31,822 bases of DNA. Source: Candidatus Geohydrothermomicrobium daggyaiense (lineage in GTDB: Bacteria; Actinomycetota; Geothermincolia; Fen-727; JACVIW01). The stretch lies in assembly GCA_015711695.1 (NCBI GenBank), contig JACVIW010000001.1, positions 1-31,822 of the forward strand. Direction: 5' to 3'. How positions within the stretch are numbered: the stretch's first letter is position 1; each line of letters starts with the position of its first letter. Under the pieces are notes generated by a model. It was not told the origin of the DNA. It did no database searches and saw only the letters and a list, made by a program, of their open reading frames with translations. The position numbers were made by a program, and so were the translations under genes. Below, one piece after another: positions 15,417 to 23,929 of the stretch.

Positions 15417-16754
15417 ATGGACGTTGTTGACAGAAAACTTCTTGAAGACAAGCTCTTAAGTGAGCTTCAAGAAATCGGACAAGCTCTTGAGATCGAGGGT
15501 GTTAAGAAGTATCGAAAGAAAGAACTAATCGACCTGATACTCCGTGAAGTTGGCGCTCTTAATGACGAAAAGACTGCTGAGGTAGCTGTGGATGAACAGG
15601 TCGAAACAGAGGCAAAACCGGCCAAAGAAGAACCTACCGAGGGTGTAGGAAGCGGGATTCTTGACATTCTTTCCGATGGATACGGATTCTTGAGAACACA
15701 AGGCTATCTGGCGTCCGAAAAAGACATATACGTCTCAATGTCCCAGATAAGGAGGTTCCGTCTCAAGCGAGGAGATGAGGTTAAGGGGCAGGTAAGACCG
15801 CCGAAGGATTCAGAAAAGTACAGCGCGCTGCTAAGGATAGAGTCGGTAAACGGCGACGACCCGGAAGTCGCGATGCACCGGAAACAGTTCGAGATGTTGA
15901 CGCCCCTCTATCCGATGGAGCGGCTCCGGCTCGAGACGAAAAACTCCTCTATAACCGGGAGAATAATCGATCTGATTGCTCCCATAGGGAAGGGACAGCG
16001 TGGTCTAATCGTCTCACCACCAAAAGCCGGGAAGACGACAGTTTTGAAACAGATAGCCAACAGCATAACCGACAATAACCCTGAGGTTTACCTGATGGTC
16101 CTGCTGATTGATGAACGACCCGAGGAGGTAACCGACATGGAGAGGTCGGTCACGGGTGAGGTAATATCTTCCACTTTCGACCAGCCGAGCGATAACCATA
16201 TTGCTGTTGCTGAACTGGTGCTCGAAAGAGCAAAGAGACTCGTAGAGCATAACAGGGATGTTGTGATTTTGCTTGATAGCATAACGAGGCTTGCCAGGGC
16301 ATATAACTTGAGCACCCCGGCAAGCGGGCGCATCCTTTCAGGCGGAGTGGACTCTACCGCTCTTTTTCCTCCAAAGCGCTTCTTTGGAGCGGCGAGGAAT
16401 ATTGAGTTCGGTGGGAGTCTTACTATCATCGCGACCGCGCTTGTGGATACAGGAAGCAGGATGGATGAGGTCATTTTCGAGGAATTCAAAGGTACCGGCA
16501 ACATGGAAATTCACCTTGACAGGAAACTGGCAGACAAGAGGATCTTTCCGGCTATCGATATAGAAAAGTCTGGAACTAGAAAAGAGGAACTCATACTCGA
16601 TCCTGATGAAGCAACAAAGGTCTGGCGGCTCAGGCGAATCCTTCATTCACTTGACCCGAGCGCAGCGATTGAGCTCTTGATTGATGGGATCAGAAAGACA
16701 CGTAGCAACGCTGAATTCCTTGCCCAGATCAAAGACGCGCAGGGACTTAAGTAA
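15417..16754 (+). CDS. rho: Transcription termination factor Rho
   Basis: Hexameric RNA-dependent ATPase that terminates transcription. The N-terminal Rho_N helical domain (about 5-50) is followed by a short acidic, Ala/Glu/Lys-rich linker (50-78), a cold-shock-like RNA-binding domain with DGYGFLR (87-93), and the ATPase with Walker A PKAGKTT at 202-208, VLLIDERPEEVTDM, and Walker B VVILLDSITRLARAYN. The arginine-finger and R-loop region GGSLTIIATALVDTGSRMDEVIFEEFKGTGN is intact (seen in parts). Length (445) is normal. AAGGAGG at 15399-15405 precedes the ATG. The presence of Rho agrees with the near-absence of intrinsic terminators in this window. Confidence 0.97.
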   Translation: MDVVDRKLLEDKLLSELQEIGQALEIEGVKKYRKKELIDLILREVGALNDEKTAEVAVDEQVETEAKPAKEEPTEGVGSGILDILSDGYGFLRTQGYLASEKDIYVSMSQIRRFRLKRGDEVKGQVRPPKDSEKYSALLRIESVNGDDPEVAMHRKQFEMLTPLYPMERLRLETKNSSITGRIIDLIAPIGKGQRGLIVSPPKAGKTTVLKQIANSITDNNPEVYLMVLLIDERPEEVTDMERSVTGEVISSTFDQPSDNHIAVAELVLERAKRLVEHNRDVVILLDSITRLARAYNLSTPASGRILSGGVDSTALFPPKRFFGAARNIEFGGSLTIIATALVDTGSRMDEVIFEEFKGTGNMEIHLDRKLADKRIFPAIDIEKSGTRKEELILDPDEATKVWRLRRILHSLDPSAAIELLIDGIRKTRSNAEFLAQIKDAQGLK

Positions 16755-16889
16755 GTCTTGAAATGAGTCTTTGCTACTGCTGTAACGCTGGACGGCTGAG
16801 CCTTTGTGGACTTATGAATATATGAGCCTTGTTAGCGAAAACCGCTTATGCTAACATGTGCTCGATTTTACATGCGAGGTGAAGTTAAT

Positions 16890-17123
16890 TTGAAAAAGGG
16901 AGTACACCCTGAATATATGAAAGCGATCGTTCGTTGCTCCTGTGGCGAGACATTTGTCACCCGTTCAACCCGCTCTGAATTACATGTGGAGATTTGTTCA
17001 CAGTGTCATCCATTCTACACAGGGCGCCAGAAACTCGTGGACACAGGCGGCAGGGTTGAGAGGTTCAGGAGAAGATACGCCCAGCATCTGGAGACGAAGT
17101 CAAAATCCTCAAAGAAGTCCTGA
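16890..17123 (+). CDS. rpmE: Large ribosomal subunit protein bL31 (zinc-binding form)
   Basis: A 77-residue ribosomal protein with the canonical opening MKKGVHPEY once the start is placed at TTG 16890, seven bases after GAGGTGA (16876-16882). Starting at ATG 16848 would add 14 foreign residues. CSCGE and CSQCHPFYTG give the C+ form with cysteines for one zinc ion. VDTGGRVERFRRRY is the usual C-terminal block. Its position behind rho matches the common Gram-positive order. The stop codon lies inside a strong hairpin, described separately. A short inverted repeat (GTTAGC at 16831-16836, GCTAAC at 16850-16855) lies in the leader. Confidence 0.95.
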   Translation: MKKGVHPEYMKAIVRCSCGETFVTRSTRSELHVEICSQCHPFYTGRQKLVDTGGRVERFRRRYAQHLETKSKSSKKS

Positions 17124-17144
17124 TCAGCTTGAAGATCAGGGACT
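17116..17144 (+). terminator. Hairpin overlapping the rpmE stop codon
   Basis: AGTCCTGATC at 17116-17125 pairs with GATCAGGGACT at 17134-17144, giving ten to eleven base pairs with one bulged base and an 8-base loop. The stop codon at 17121-17123 lies in the stem. There is no T-run after it, so it is not a standard intrinsic terminator. It may instead protect the 3' end after Rho-dependent termination. Confidence 0.45.
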
Positions 17145-18385
17145 ATTTGAAGTCTGACAAACCTCAAAAGCACCGTAATCTATAGCCATGCGCCTTTTCA
17201 AGCATTCCACACTCTCTTGCTGGTTTGCCTGAATCCACATTCTTAAACCTTACCCTTCTTTCTTCCCCCGCTTTCCAAAAGCAGGCCTGATTCTCTGAGT
17301 CTTCTTTTCTCTTACCCCTGGTGCCTCACTCTTACCTCGCTTCTGTTCTGCCGTGTTCATTTTCACAAAAACCGCTCTTCAATCATCCTGCCCACGAAAA
17401 CTCCTTGTTTGTATCCTTTGATTGAGAAGGAACGCGTTATTTGTGTTTGACGTGCGATGCGGTAAAAGTTTGGCGGGTAGTAGGCGGCGCGCAGGGTGGC
17501 GCTGGGTTGTTAGCCCTGAAATAGTGCGGAGGCGTAGACTCAAGCAGAATTCCAGGGCTTCAAGCTTTCTATTCTCCCCCTGAAAAGTGGAGACATGCAA
17601 AATCATTTTGTTGAAAATAGACAGGGAGAAGCAAGGCTTCCCCGTGAAAAACATTTCGCGAAGCAGAAAACGCCCGGAAGTGTTAGCGGAGACTGAAATT
17701 TCCTGAAAGACAAGGTCCACAATAGCTGGAAATCTTATCATGGCTATTTACCACAGCGCTAAACGGTTTTACTGACAGGGAGGTAATGGTAAGGAAGTAA
17801 AGCCTTTAACTTGACGTGGAAGAGGAAGGTTGCCACGATCACCATGTTCAGTTCGCTGAGAGTCGAGCGCATGCTCAAGCGTTCCGGAAAATGGGGCGGA
17901 AAGATCGCCAGGTTGATTCATCTCAAGGCGACTGACGGGCTTCGATGCCAGGTCAAAAGTTATGCGGGAAAAAAGGACAGAAAGAGATTCTTAAGCTCGC
18001 TGTTACAAAGCCAGGAAGAAGTCTTAAAAAGCTTCTGACGAAAGCTTCTGACGCGTGACTTTCAACTTACTTCCTATTGCTGAAAAAGGCAGATAGCAAT
18101 GAAAACCTGGTGCCGGCATAAAGCGCTCTGTCGCTCTCAGGAAAGGTGGTTTAAAGATCGTGAAGGTTTCTTACTGCTAAATCTTAAGTGCTACTCCGTC
18201 CCACATACATGAGGAGTCCCGCAAAGAGATATGCGATAATTTATTACAGGAAATCCCTTGCTTTTGAGATAATTTATCGAATATGCGGTGTGTGTATATT
18301 CGGGATTGTGGAATGCTTTTAAATTGGGCAAAAAGGGTTTTGTTTTGTTATCACGGGAAAGGAGAGATGAAATCTGGTTGAAAAT
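17145..18385. other. 1.2-kb gap between rpmE and prfA without a clear gene
   Basis: No gene here is recognisable. 17160-17400 is strongly pyrimidine-rich on the + strand, the opposite of genes around it. On the - strand it contains a tiny basic open frame (17250-17360, 36 codons from ATG), so a small - strand gene is possible. A 33-codon purine-rich + frame starts at ATG 17594, and a 75-codon + frame lies at 17811-18038, listed separately. These could be fragments of a decayed gene. In many Gram-positive genomes a DUF1385 gene occupies this place; I found none of its motifs. The prfA promoter must lie before 18360 but no good hexamer pair stands out. Confidence 0.4.
17811..18038 (+). CDS. Hypothetical small basic protein, doubtful
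   Basis: A 75-codon open frame from TTG in the gap before prfA. I recognise no family. The product is basic, with clusters such as RMLKRSGKWGGK and KKDRKRF, and ends LQSQEEVLKSF. Third codon positions are G/C-rich and the coding strand is purine-rich, both like real genes here, which is the only reason to list it. The nearest Shine-Dalgarno-like sequence (AGGAAG) is about 12 bases upstream. It may be a remnant of a larger broken gene rather than an intact one. Confidence 0.25.
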   Translation: MTWKRKVATITMFSSLRVERMLKRSGKWGGKIARLIHLKATDGLRCQVKSYAGKKDRKRFLSSLLQSQEEVLKSF

Positions 18386-19459
18386 ATGTTCGACAAACTC
18401 GAGGCGCTCAAGAAAAGACTTGAAGAGATAGACGGCATCCTTGCTGATCCCGACACGCTCGCTGATAGCAAGCAGTATGTGCGGCTGGTGAAAGAGAGGG
18501 CTTCGATCGAGGAAATTGTTTTTCTCTACGATCATTTCAGGACGTTATCAGATCAACTAACAGATGCGGAGCAAATGCTTAACTCCGAGAACGACCCCGA
18601 GATGGTCGAATTCTTGCGGGATGAGGTGCGCCGGCTCAAAGAGGAAATCGAAAATACATCCCGGAAAATGAGAATAATGTTGATACCCAAGGATGAGGAT
18701 GCGGGCAAGGATATCATCGTTGAGATAAGAGCGGGCGCGGGCGGCGACGAAGCGGCTCTTTTCGCTGCGGATTTATTCAGGATGTATACAAGATACGCGG
18801 AAAGAAAAGGCTGGAATGTTGAGCAGATGTCATCTTCCCCTTCTGACATGGGTGGTTATAAAGAGGTTATTTTCTCCATAAAGGGTGACGATGTCCACTC
18901 GAGGATGAAATTCGAATCCGGTGTTCACAGGGTGCAGAGAATTCCGGTGACAGAATCGTGAGGCAGGATTCACACATCAACAGCCACGGTCGCTATTCTG
19001 CCAGAGCCCGAAGAGGTGGATGTGGAAATTGACCCTGCCGATTTGAAAATAGATGTGTTCCGCTCCACCGGCCCGGGTGGTCAGTCTGTCAATACGACTG
19101 ATTCAGCAGTAAGGGTCACGCACAAGCCGAGCGGTATTGTCGTCACGTGCCAGGATGAGAAGTCCCAATTCCAGAACAAGGAAAAGGCTCTTCGTATTCT
19201 CAGAGCGAGGTTGCTCGATGAAGAGCGCAAAAGACGCGCCAATGAAGAAGCACAGAAAAGAAAGAGCCAGGTAGGAAGCGGTGAGAGAAGCGAGAAAATA
19301 CGGACCTATAACTTTCCGCAAGGGCGTGTGACCGATCACCGGGTCGGACTTTCTCTGTATAAACTTGACTCAATAATCGACGGCGATCTTGACGAATTGA
19401 TCGATGTGCTTATTGAGGATGAAAGAGTAAGAGCGCTCAGGGAGATGGCGGAATCATGA
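18386..19459 (+). pseudogene. prfA: Peptide chain release factor 1, interrupted by an in-frame TGA
   Basis: Release factor 1 ends translation at UAA and UAG. Reading through one TGA, the frame is open for 357 residues, the normal RF1 length. Domains in order: N-terminal helical domain from MFDKLEALKKRL, GAGGDEAALFAADLFRMY, the codon-recognition tripeptide PVT at 187-189 (CCG GTG ACA, 18944-18952), and the peptidyl-hydrolysis GGQ at 231-233 (19076-19084). Codon 192 is TGA where homologues carry Gln or Gly, just after TES and before GRIHTS. No other lesion is seen. Without readthrough the product lacks the GGQ domain and would be inactive. A strong AAAGGAGAG (18358-18366) lies unusually far (19 bases) from the ATG. 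It overlaps prmC by ATGA. Sequence error, mutation or recoding are all possible. Confidence 0.88.
18959..18961 (+). other. In-frame TGA at codon 192 of prfA
   Basis: The codon falls between TCG (Ser191) and GGC AGG ATT CAC. A single-base change from GGA would give Gly, a residue found at this place in many RF1 proteins; CAA or CAG to TGA would need more changes. TGA ends moaC, moaB and other genes here, so it is not reassigned genome-wide. The following base is G, not the leaky C context. Confidence 0.9.
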
Positions 19460-20313
19460 AATATTGGGAGTGTTTGAAAGCTGCTACTTCATATCTTGAA
19501 GAAAACGGGATAACATCAGCGAGGGTGAACGCAGAAGTCATACTCGAGGATACACTGCGCCTTTCCCGTAGCGAGATTTACGCTCGATACGGTGAGGATA
19601 TTTCGCCAGAGATGGCAGAGAAGTACTTTGACAGAGTGCAGCTCAGGGGCAGAAGATTTCCCTTGCAGTATATAACCTGCACCACTTCATTTTTCGGTTT
19701 GAACCTGGAAGTTACCCCTGGTGTTTTCATACCGCGTCCCGAGACCGAGACTCTGGTTGAAAAGGCTCTTGAGATACTTCCGCTCATTGACGCAGGGCAG
19801 GTGAGAGTTCTTGATATCGGGACAGGTAGCGGGAATATAGCCGTTGCGATCGCTTCGCTATGGAAAGATGCTCACGTTACCGCGGTGGACATAAGTCCGC
19901 TCGCCCTGAAAATCGCAAAAAAGAACCTGGAAAACCACGGGATCTTGAATCGCGCCAAAGTTGTATTAAGCGATTTATTCTGCGCCCTGGATTCAACAGT
20001 TGACCGTTTTGACATGATAGTTTCAAACCCGCCATATATTGCTGAGCCTTTGATTGGCAGTCTCGATCCCGAGGTGAGGTTTTTTGAGCCGGCGCAAGCA
20101 ATAAACGGTGGACATGATGGTCTTTTTGTCACAAAAAAAATTATTGATCGCGCCCCGGATTTCTTAAATGATGGAGGATTTCTTCTGCTCGAGACCGATC
20201 CCGGACATATCGAAGCTCTTTCATCCTTTATTTCTGACCCCTGGGGGGATGTTGAATTCTTCGAAGATCTCAGCGGAAGGACAAGGGTTATGGTCGCGAG
20301 GAAATCCCGCTGA
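19456..20313 (+). CDS. prmC: Release factor glutamine methyltransferase PrmC
   Basis: N5-methylates the glutamine of the GGQ motif in RF1 and RF2. The 285-residue protein has an N-terminal helical substrate-binding domain (1-75), then the PrmC-typical FIPRPETE (91-98), the SAM-binding loop VLDIGTGSGNIAVAIA (from 118) and the glutamine-binding catalytic NPPY at 191-194. Its ATG overlaps the prfA stop by four bases (ATGA), so its translation is coupled to ribosomes ending prfA. An intact, coupled prmC argues that prfA is, or very recently was, a working gene, because premature termination at the internal TGA would strongly reduce coupling. Confidence 0.96.
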   Translation: MKYWECLKAATSYLEENGITSARVNAEVILEDTLRLSRSEIYARYGEDISPEMAEKYFDRVQLRGRRFPLQYITCTTSFFGLNLEVTPGVFIPRPETETLVEKALEILPLIDAGQVRVLDIGTGSGNIAVAIASLWKDAHVTAVDISPLALKIAKKNLENHGILNRAKVVLSDLFCALDSTVDRFDMIVSNPPYIAEPLIGSLDPEVRFFEPAQAINGGHDGLFVTKKIIDRAPDFLNDGGFLLLETDPGHIEALSSFISDPWGDVEFFEDLSGRTRVMVARKSR

Positions 20314-20334
20314 TTGCTGTAGTAGGGAGTTTTC

Positions 20335-20970
20335 ATGAGGCTCGAGATAGTTGCCGAAAACGGAAAAATTCCTAACGATAAAATCATTGAAGCCGCAGAT
20401 ATTTTGAAATCGGGTGGCATAGGCATTATCCCGACAGATACCGTTTACGGCATAGTCGCTCTTGCCACGAACCCGGATCCACTAAAAAGAGTTTACGAAT
20501 TGAAGATGCGTTCTTTTTCCAAGCCGTTTCCCGTTCAGGTTTCAAGTGTGGAGCATGCCTCTGAGATCGCCGTGATCGAGGGGGAAATCTGCACCAGATT
20601 GATCGAACGTTTCTGGCCAGGCGCGCTCACCATAGTCATGTTCAGAAAACCAAAAACCAAACTGGTATTCCAGCCTGAAGACAGGATAGGCTTGAGAATG
20701 CCGGATTACCCGCTCGCCCTTGAGTTAATAAGGAATTCAGGATTCTTAATAGCACCGAGCGCGAATTTCTCCGGAGAGCCAGCGCCAAAAGAACCAGATG
20801 AAATTGATCCACGGCTCGTTCGACTTGTTGATTTTGTCATTTATGCTGGCAGCTGCCCAGTGGGTATTGAGTCCACGGTTGTTGATGTGACACGTGGCAT
20901 CAAGATATTGCGAGAAGGCGCAATTAAAAAGGAAGTGATAATGAGCGCGCTTGAAAATGCCCGGAAGTAG
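20335..20970 (+). CDS. ywlC: L-threonylcarbamoyladenylate synthase (Sua5/YrdC/YwlC)
   Basis: Makes threonylcarbamoyl-AMP from threonine, bicarbonate and ATP for the t6A modification at position 37 of ANN-decoding tRNAs. The YrdC-fold blocks are GGIGIIPTDTVYGIVALA (about 27-44), KMRSFSKPFPVQV, RFWPGALTIV, and APSANFSGEPAP. At 211 residues it is the single-domain form, with no C-terminal Sua5 domain. The ATG lies 21 bases after prmC with a weak purine-rich site GTAGGGAG. The order prfA-prmC-ywlC is widespread in Gram-positive bacteria, and all three genes support translation accuracy. Confidence 0.94.
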   Translation: MRLEIVAENGKIPNDKIIEAADILKSGGIGIIPTDTVYGIVALATNPDPLKRVYELKMRSFSKPFPVQVSSVEHASEIAVIEGEICTRLIERFWPGALTIVMFRKPKTKLVFQPEDRIGLRMPDYPLALELIRNSGFLIAPSANFSGEPAPKEPDEIDPRLVRLVDFVIYAGSCPVGIESTVVDVTRGIKILREGAIKKEVIMSALENARK

Positions 20971-21106
20971 CAGGCAAGACTTCCAGTGTTTAAGAGTATC
21001 CTTTTATTCTCGTTTTGGCCGAATGATTGTTCGCTCCTTTTCGGAACCCGATTATCTACATCACACCGTATGTTAGAATCTTTGCATTCGAGCATGGAGG
21101 TCATTG

Positions 21107-21595
21107 ATGGTACAGTCAGACCATAACGTCACCATTGCGCTTGGTTGCGACCATGCGGGTTTCCAGCTCAAGCAAGAGATCGCCAGATTCTTGCTGAATC
21201 AGGGATATCAGGTGATAGACCGGGGCACTCTTTCTGATAAGCCATGCGATTACCCTGATTTCGCTGAGCCTGTAGCGCGAGACGTAAGTTCTGGCAATGC
21301 GCGCTTCGGTGTCCTTATTTGCGGCACCGGTATCGGAATGTCCATAGTCGCGAATAAGTTCCCGGGAGTAAGGGCTGCTCTCTGCTCAAATGAGTTCAGC
21401 GCGAGATATGCGCGTATGCACAATGATGCAAATGTTCTTGCTCTCGGGGGCAGGGTTGTGGGTGTGGATCTGGCATTGTCCATTCTCCGGGTTTTTCTTG
21501 AGACAGGTTTCGCCGGGGAGAAACGCGGCGAAAAGAGACACGTGAGGCGTCTTGGCAAAATATCAAAAATTGAACGTGAGCTTAAAAAAAAATAG
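21107..21595 (+). CDS. rpiB: Ribose-5-phosphate isomerase B
   Basis: Interconverts ribose 5-phosphate and ribulose 5-phosphate in the non-oxidative pentose phosphate pathway. The 162-residue protein matches the RpiB/LacAB family: ALGCDHAGFQLK near the N terminus, CDYPDFA, the active-site stretch ICGTGIGMSIVANKFPGVRAAL (seen in parts, with the catalytic cysteine), and ARMHNDANVLALGGRVVG. ATG 21107 lies six bases after GGAGG (21096-21100); the overlapping TTG at 21104 is too close. A possible promoter, TTATCT then TAGAAT (21074-21079) with a 16-base spacer, lies just upstream, so it may be transcribed separately from ywlC. Confidence 0.95.
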   Translation: MVQSDHNVTIALGCDHAGFQLKQEIARFLLNQGYQVIDRGTLSDKPCDYPDFAEPVARDVSSGNARFGVLICGTGIGMSIVANKFPGVRAALCSNEFSARYARMHNDANVLALGGRVVGVDLALSILRVFLETGFAGEKRGEKRHVRRLGKISKIERELKKK

Positions 21596-21639
21596 CGGTT
21601 ATGACTGGCCTGGCACTGGTGAATTCCAGGATTCAGATA

Positions 21640-21669
21640 TTGTTCAATGTCTCCAATAGGCCATAAAAT
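21640..21669 (+). promoter_or_regulatory. Putative glyA promoter
   Basis: TTGTTC at 21640-21645 and TAAAAT at 21664-21669 with an 18-base spacer resemble a sigma-A promoter, ending 27 bases before the glyA ATG. This would give a very short leader. There is no riboswitch-like structure between them. Confidence 0.4.
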
Positions 21670-21696
21670 ATGCAATGATTCCAATCGGGGGTGCAA

Positions 21697-22956
21697 ATGA
21701 AAGGGTATCTTGAATTCTTAAAACGCTCCGACCCGGAGATATACGAAGCACTAATAGGTGAGCTTAATAGGGAACAGGCAAAGATCAATCTTATCGCAAG
21801 CGAGAACTACGCACCGCCTGTGATCTTGAAGATAACGGGATCTCTGCTAACCAATAAGTACGCGGAGGGTTATCCCGGGAAGCGCTACTACTCTGGCTGT
21901 GAATTTGCTGACCGGGTGGAGGAACTTGCCAGGAATAGAGCAATGGGTCTTTTCGGGAGCGAACACGCAAATGTTCAGCCACATTCCGGTACTCAAGCAA
22001 ACATGTCAGTTTATTTTTCATTGCTAAAGCCGGGTGACACGATAATGACGATGGATTTATCTTCTGGAGGCCATCTTTCGCACGGGGCGAAATCTAACTT
22101 TTCCGGCAAGCTTTACAGGGTTGTTCACTATGGCGTGAACAGAGAAACGGAAGTGCTTGACTACGACGAGATAAGAGCGATTGCCGAAGCGGAAAGACCG
22201 AAACTCATTGTTGCCGGAGGCAGTTCATACTCCAGGTTGATAGATTTTGAGAAATTCCGTCAGATTGCGGATGCTGTTCAAGCGGTTTTGATGGTGGACA
22301 TGGCACATTTTAGCGGGTTGGTAGCGGGAGAAGCCCATCCGAGTCCGATTCCTTTCGCGGATGTGGTGACAAGCACAACACACAAAACGCTGAGGGGTCC
22401 ACGGGGCGGGTTTATTCTCGCGCGGGCAGAACATGGCGAAAAAATTGACGCCTCTGTCTTCCCGGGGGTCCAGGGTGGGCCTTTGATGAATGTTATAGCG
22501 GCTAAGGCTGTTTGTTTTAAGGAAGCTACCAAGCCGAAATTCAAAAGATACGCTCAAGAGGTGGTTCTAAACGCAAGGGTTCTCGCGGACAAGCTGGCTT
22601 CAAACGGGCTAAGGATTGTCTCGGGGGGTACTGATACTCACTTATTTGTTGTTGACTTAAGACCCATGGGCATTACCGGAAAAGAAGCGCAGGAAATACT
22701 TGATTCCGTTGACATAAACGTGAATATGAATGAGATACCTTACGATCCTGCACCACCTAATATCACAAACGGCATAAGGATTGGCACACCCGCGGTAACA
22801 ACCAGGGGTATGCACCCCGAACACATGGATTTCCTTGGGGATTTGATTACTACAGCTCTTGAAAAAAGACACGATGCTATGGCTCTTGCGAAAGTGCGGT
22901 CAGAAGTTCAGGGCCTGGCAAGGAGTTTTCCTATATACCATGAAGTTTCTCCATGA
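21697..22956 (+). CDS. glyA: Serine hydroxymethyltransferase
   Basis: PLP enzyme that interconverts serine and glycine while loading one-carbon units on tetrahydrofolate. About 419 residues, full length. It shows LIASENY near the N terminus, HSGTQAN, the PLP lysine K230 in TSTTHKTLRGPRGG, and NEIPYDP with RIGTPAVTTRG at the end. The usual YYGG near residue 66 is YYSG here, a mild deviation. ATG 21697 is preferred because GGGGGTG at 21687-21693 works as its ribosome binding site; an in-frame GTG at 21691 lies inside that site. Placement after rpiB matches many Gram-positive genomes. Confidence 0.96.
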   Translation: MKGYLEFLKRSDPEIYEALIGELNREQAKINLIASENYAPPVILKITGSLLTNKYAEGYPGKRYYSGCEFADRVEELARNRAMGLFGSEHANVQPHSGTQANMSVYFSLLKPGDTIMTMDLSSGGHLSHGAKSNFSGKLYRVVHYGVNRETEVLDYDEIRAIAEAERPKLIVAGGSSYSRLIDFEKFRQIADAVQAVLMVDMAHFSGLVAGEAHPSPIPFADVVTSTTHKTLRGPRGGFILARAEHGEKIDASVFPGVQGGPLMNVIAAKAVCFKEATKPKFKRYAQEVVLNARVLADKLASNGLRIVSGGTDTHLFVVDLRPMGITGKEAQEILDSVDINVNMNEIPYDPAPPNITNGIRIGTPAVTTRGMHPEHMDFLGDLITTALEKRHDAMALAKVRSEVQGLARSFPIYHEVSP

Positions 22957-23085
22957 CATTAAGCATGATAGTCTTGTCTTTTCGTGTGTTACACTATTCC
23001 AAAATCAGGCACCAACAATTCGTGCTTGCATATGAAGCTTAAATTGGTTTTGTTTCTGCTTCATAAATAAGCTATGGAGGCTTCA

Positions 23086-23892
23086 ATGGGAGCTAAGAGT
23101 GATATCATCGAACAGGCCGCGCGAATGATTGACGCGGCAGGGAAAATAGTTGCTCTAACAGGCGCTGGAATTTCAGTTGAGTCCGGTATTCCTGATTTCA
23201 GATCTCCGGGCGGTTTGTGGACAAGGTACGATCCGGTCGTTTACGCCACATTCGAATCCTTTATCAACGACCCTTCGAAGTTCTGGGAGATGGCTGCCGA
23301 TTTACACCCTTTGCTCGAGAACGCTGAGCCGAATCCTGCTCACATGGCTCTTGCTGAACTTGAAAAACTTGGCAAATGCGAAGCTGTGATAACCCAGAAC
23401 ATCGACAACCTTCACCAGAGGGCTGGAAGCGGCCAGGTGCTTGAGCTTCATGGAACTTTCCGGACGGGCACTTGTCTCGGTTGCCGCAAACAACACACAT
23501 ATGAGCAGATTAAAGAGTCGGCATTCCGTGGAGAAATACCCAGGTGTGTGATCTGTGGCGGCGTGGTGAAACCGGATGTGGTTCTTTTTGGTGAGCCGCT
23601 GAATGCATCAGTGTTGCAGAGGTCTAATGAGCTGGCAAGTCAATGTGATCTTATGCTTGTTATCGGATGCGGGCTTGAAGTCTATCCTGCGGCTTCTTTG
23701 CCCTCTTATGCAAAAAGAGGGGGAGCCCGTATCATCTTCGTTAACATCGCAAGCACTCCTTATGACCCCATAGCGGACCTTATACTTTTGGGAAAAGCGG
23801 GGGAGGTAATGCCTGCGGTTGTTGAGGCTTATAAAAGGATAGCCGAAAAGGAAGTGAAACGATTTGGGCGCTGGAAATCGAAGGATAATTGA
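23086..23892 (+). CDS. cobB: Sir2-family NAD-dependent protein deacylase
   Basis: A sirtuin of 268 residues that removes acyl groups from lysines using NAD+. NAD-binding GAGISVESGIPDFRSPGGLW (26-45, seen in parts), TQNIDNLH (103-110), catalytic H122 in LELHGT, and zinc cysteines C130, C133, C154 and C157 are all intact, followed by KPDVVLFGE. In bacteria such enzymes typically reactivate acetylated acetyl-CoA synthetase; the substrate here is unknown and no acetyltransferase is nearby. ATG 23086 is chosen because TGGAGG (23075-23080) is five bases upstream, making the ATG at 23074 part of the ribosome binding site region. UPF0182 begins 37 bases after its stop. Confidence 0.94.
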   Translation: MGAKSDIIEQAARMIDAAGKIVALTGAGISVESGIPDFRSPGGLWTRYDPVVYATFESFINDPSKFWEMAADLHPLLENAEPNPAHMALAELEKLGKCEAVITQNIDNLHQRAGSGQVLELHGTFRTGTCLGCRKQHTYEQIKESAFRGEIPRCVICGGVVKPDVVLFGEPLNASVLQRSNELASQCDLMLVIGCGLEVYPAASLPSYAKRGGARIIFVNIASTPYDPIADLILLGKAGEVMPAVVEAYKRIAEKEVKRFGRWKSKDN

Positions 23893-23929
23893 TTTGGAGG
23901 AATGGTCTAGAAAATTTAGTGATTCCGAT

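Noticed and set aside
17379..17741. 120-codon - strand open frame in the gap before prfA
   Set aside because: Its sense strand is pyrimidine-rich, unlike genes here. It has no ribosome binding site and resembles no protein family.
18959..18961. Genome-wide reassignment of TGA (to Gly or Trp), or selenocysteine, to explain the TGA in prfA
   Set aside because: TGA cleanly ends moaC, moaB, the gene at 2500-3000, rpmE and prmC, and Trp and Gly use TGG and GGN throughout. RF1 has no selenocysteine position, and no SECIS-like hairpin stands out directly after the codon.
19016..19459. Second half of prfA as an independent GGQ-domain protein starting at GTG 19016
   Set aside because: It lies in the same frame as the first half and continues the RF1 sequence without a gap. 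The GAGGTG before the GTG is simply the coding of Glu-Val. A broken or recoded RF1 is simpler.
19872..20426. 184-codon - strand open frame across prmC and ywlC
   Set aside because: It is antisense to the SAM-binding and NPPY regions of prmC, and its translation is low-complexity Ser/Pro-rich.
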